Assembly (NCBI GenBank): GCA_902651635.1
Contig: CACRSC010000060.1
Coordinates: forward strand, 133,088 to 197,087
Length of the DNA stretch: 64,000 nt
Direction: 5' to 3'
Source: Mastigamoeba balamuthi
Taxonomy: Eukaryota > Evosea > Mastigamoebida > Mastigamoebidae
A program made the position numbers and the translations under genes. How positions within the stretch are numbered: position 1 is the first letter of the stretch; every line of letters begins with the position of its first letter. This document shows positions 63,390 to 64,000 of this stretch, in pieces. Below the pieces are notes generated by a model. The model made no database searches, was not told where the DNA came from, and saw only the letters and a list, made by a program, of their open reading frames with translations.

Positions 63390-64000
63390 CGAGGGCGAGG
63401 AGGAGGAGAGGGAGGGGTGGGAGGGCCCTGCCCTGCTGGCGACCATCTCGATGCGGCTGGCGCACAGCGCCCTCTTTGCCGACAGCGACGTCCCCCTCGA
63501 GCGCATGCGCGCCCGCATGGAGGCCCTCGGCCCCCGCTCCCTCGCCCGCGCCAACGCCTACGCCCGCGCCTCCCTCCTCCCCTCGCCCGCCTGGTACGCC
63601 CGCACCCTCGGCGCCCAGTGGCTCCTCTGCGGCCCCGCCCCCTCCCCGGCAGAGGCCGCCGCCGCCTTTGCCGCAGACACCGCAGACGCCGCAGGCCCCG
63701 CGGCCAGCGGGCCCCCCGAGGCGCGGGGCCACGCGCTCTACGGCCTGGCGCTCTGCTGCCTCATGGGGCGCGGGGCCCAGCGCGACGCCCCCCGCGCGGT
63801 GGGGCTGCTGCGCGAGGCGGCGGCCCTGGGGCACAGCAACGCGCGCGTGTCGCTGGCCTCGCGGCTGCAGGCGGGCGACGGCGCCCCGCGCGACGACGCG
63901 GCCGCCCTGGCGCTGCTGCGGCTGGCGGCGGCCCAGGGCAGCGGCGTCGCCCAGTTCTTCCTCGCGCGGGCGCTGCTGCAGGGCCGCGGCACCCCGGGCG
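63043..64000 (+). CDS. second Sel1-repeat protein (3' end beyond window)
   Basis: The frame is open from MGDPCPCAPGALCQCG to the right edge (319 codons). A Cys/Pro-rich start and Gln-rich tracts (a run of 11 Gln near 63,355) are followed by helical sequence. Then come Sel1-like repeats: GHALYGLALCCLMGRGAQRD, GHSNARVSLASRLQAGDGAP and GSGVAQFFLARALLQGRGTP. It is similar in style to the Sel1 gene at 49,088, with a disordered N-terminus and C-terminal solenoid. It is transcribed divergently from XYLB. Start uncertain: first ATG after in-frame upstream sequence. Confidence 0.75.

Overview
The window reads as nuclear DNA from a GC-rich, ciliated unicellular eukaryote. Nearly every gene is split by short spliceosomal introns, most 34-250 bp. 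Their donors follow GTGCGY or GCAC and their acceptors NCAG. An IFT139/TTC21B gene implies a cilium. POP1, AND-1/Ctf4, RBM34, RapGAP, BAH and Sel1 genes are all eukaryotic. I cannot name the species from sequence alone. Two assembly gaps (runs of N) lie at 28,906-29,721 and 41,430-41,959.

Layout. 1-7.9 kb is AT-richer and accessory: a degenerate, intron-containing hAT DNA transposase at the left edge, a 34-bp minisatellite, a long palindrome and several short repeats. 7.95-11.85 kb (minus) is a gene with about 17 leucine-rich repeats, a Cys/His finger and an ADP-ribosyltransferase domain; each LRR is its own 84-nt phase-1 exon. From 12.9 kb the GC content jumps and genes are dense: POP1 (RNase P/MRP), two tandem membrane PHP-domain proteins, AND-1/Ctf4 (WDHD1), an unknown gene converging on a hydroxyacid dehydrogenase with an 889-bp tandem duplication across their 3' ends, two unknown genes around gap 1, tRNA-Glu, a third PHP paralogue, an acyl-thioester-reductase-like gene apparently fused to an acyl-CoA-binding domain, a 1,618-residue Pro/Ala/Glu repeat protein, RBM34/Nop12 (holding gap 2), a four-TM protein, TTC21B/IFT139, a Sel1-repeat protein, a BAH-domain protein and a RapGAP. 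57.4-60.1 kb is a second one-LRR-per-exon gene, again AT-richer. It is followed by xylulokinase and a second Sel1 gene that runs off the right edge.

The housekeeping genes are functionally unrelated neighbours (RNA processing, replication, ciliary transport, small-GTPase control, pentose metabolism), so nothing here looks like an operon or cluster. The most notable candidates are the LRR-finger-ADP-ribosyltransferase gene, which has the build of an intracellular sensor or effector; the reductase-ACBP fusion; the membrane PHP family; and the repeated use of GC-AG introns with GCAC donors. Exon structures were built by hand. For most split genes the exon lengths sum to a whole number of codons and agree with family alignments, but no transcript data were available.
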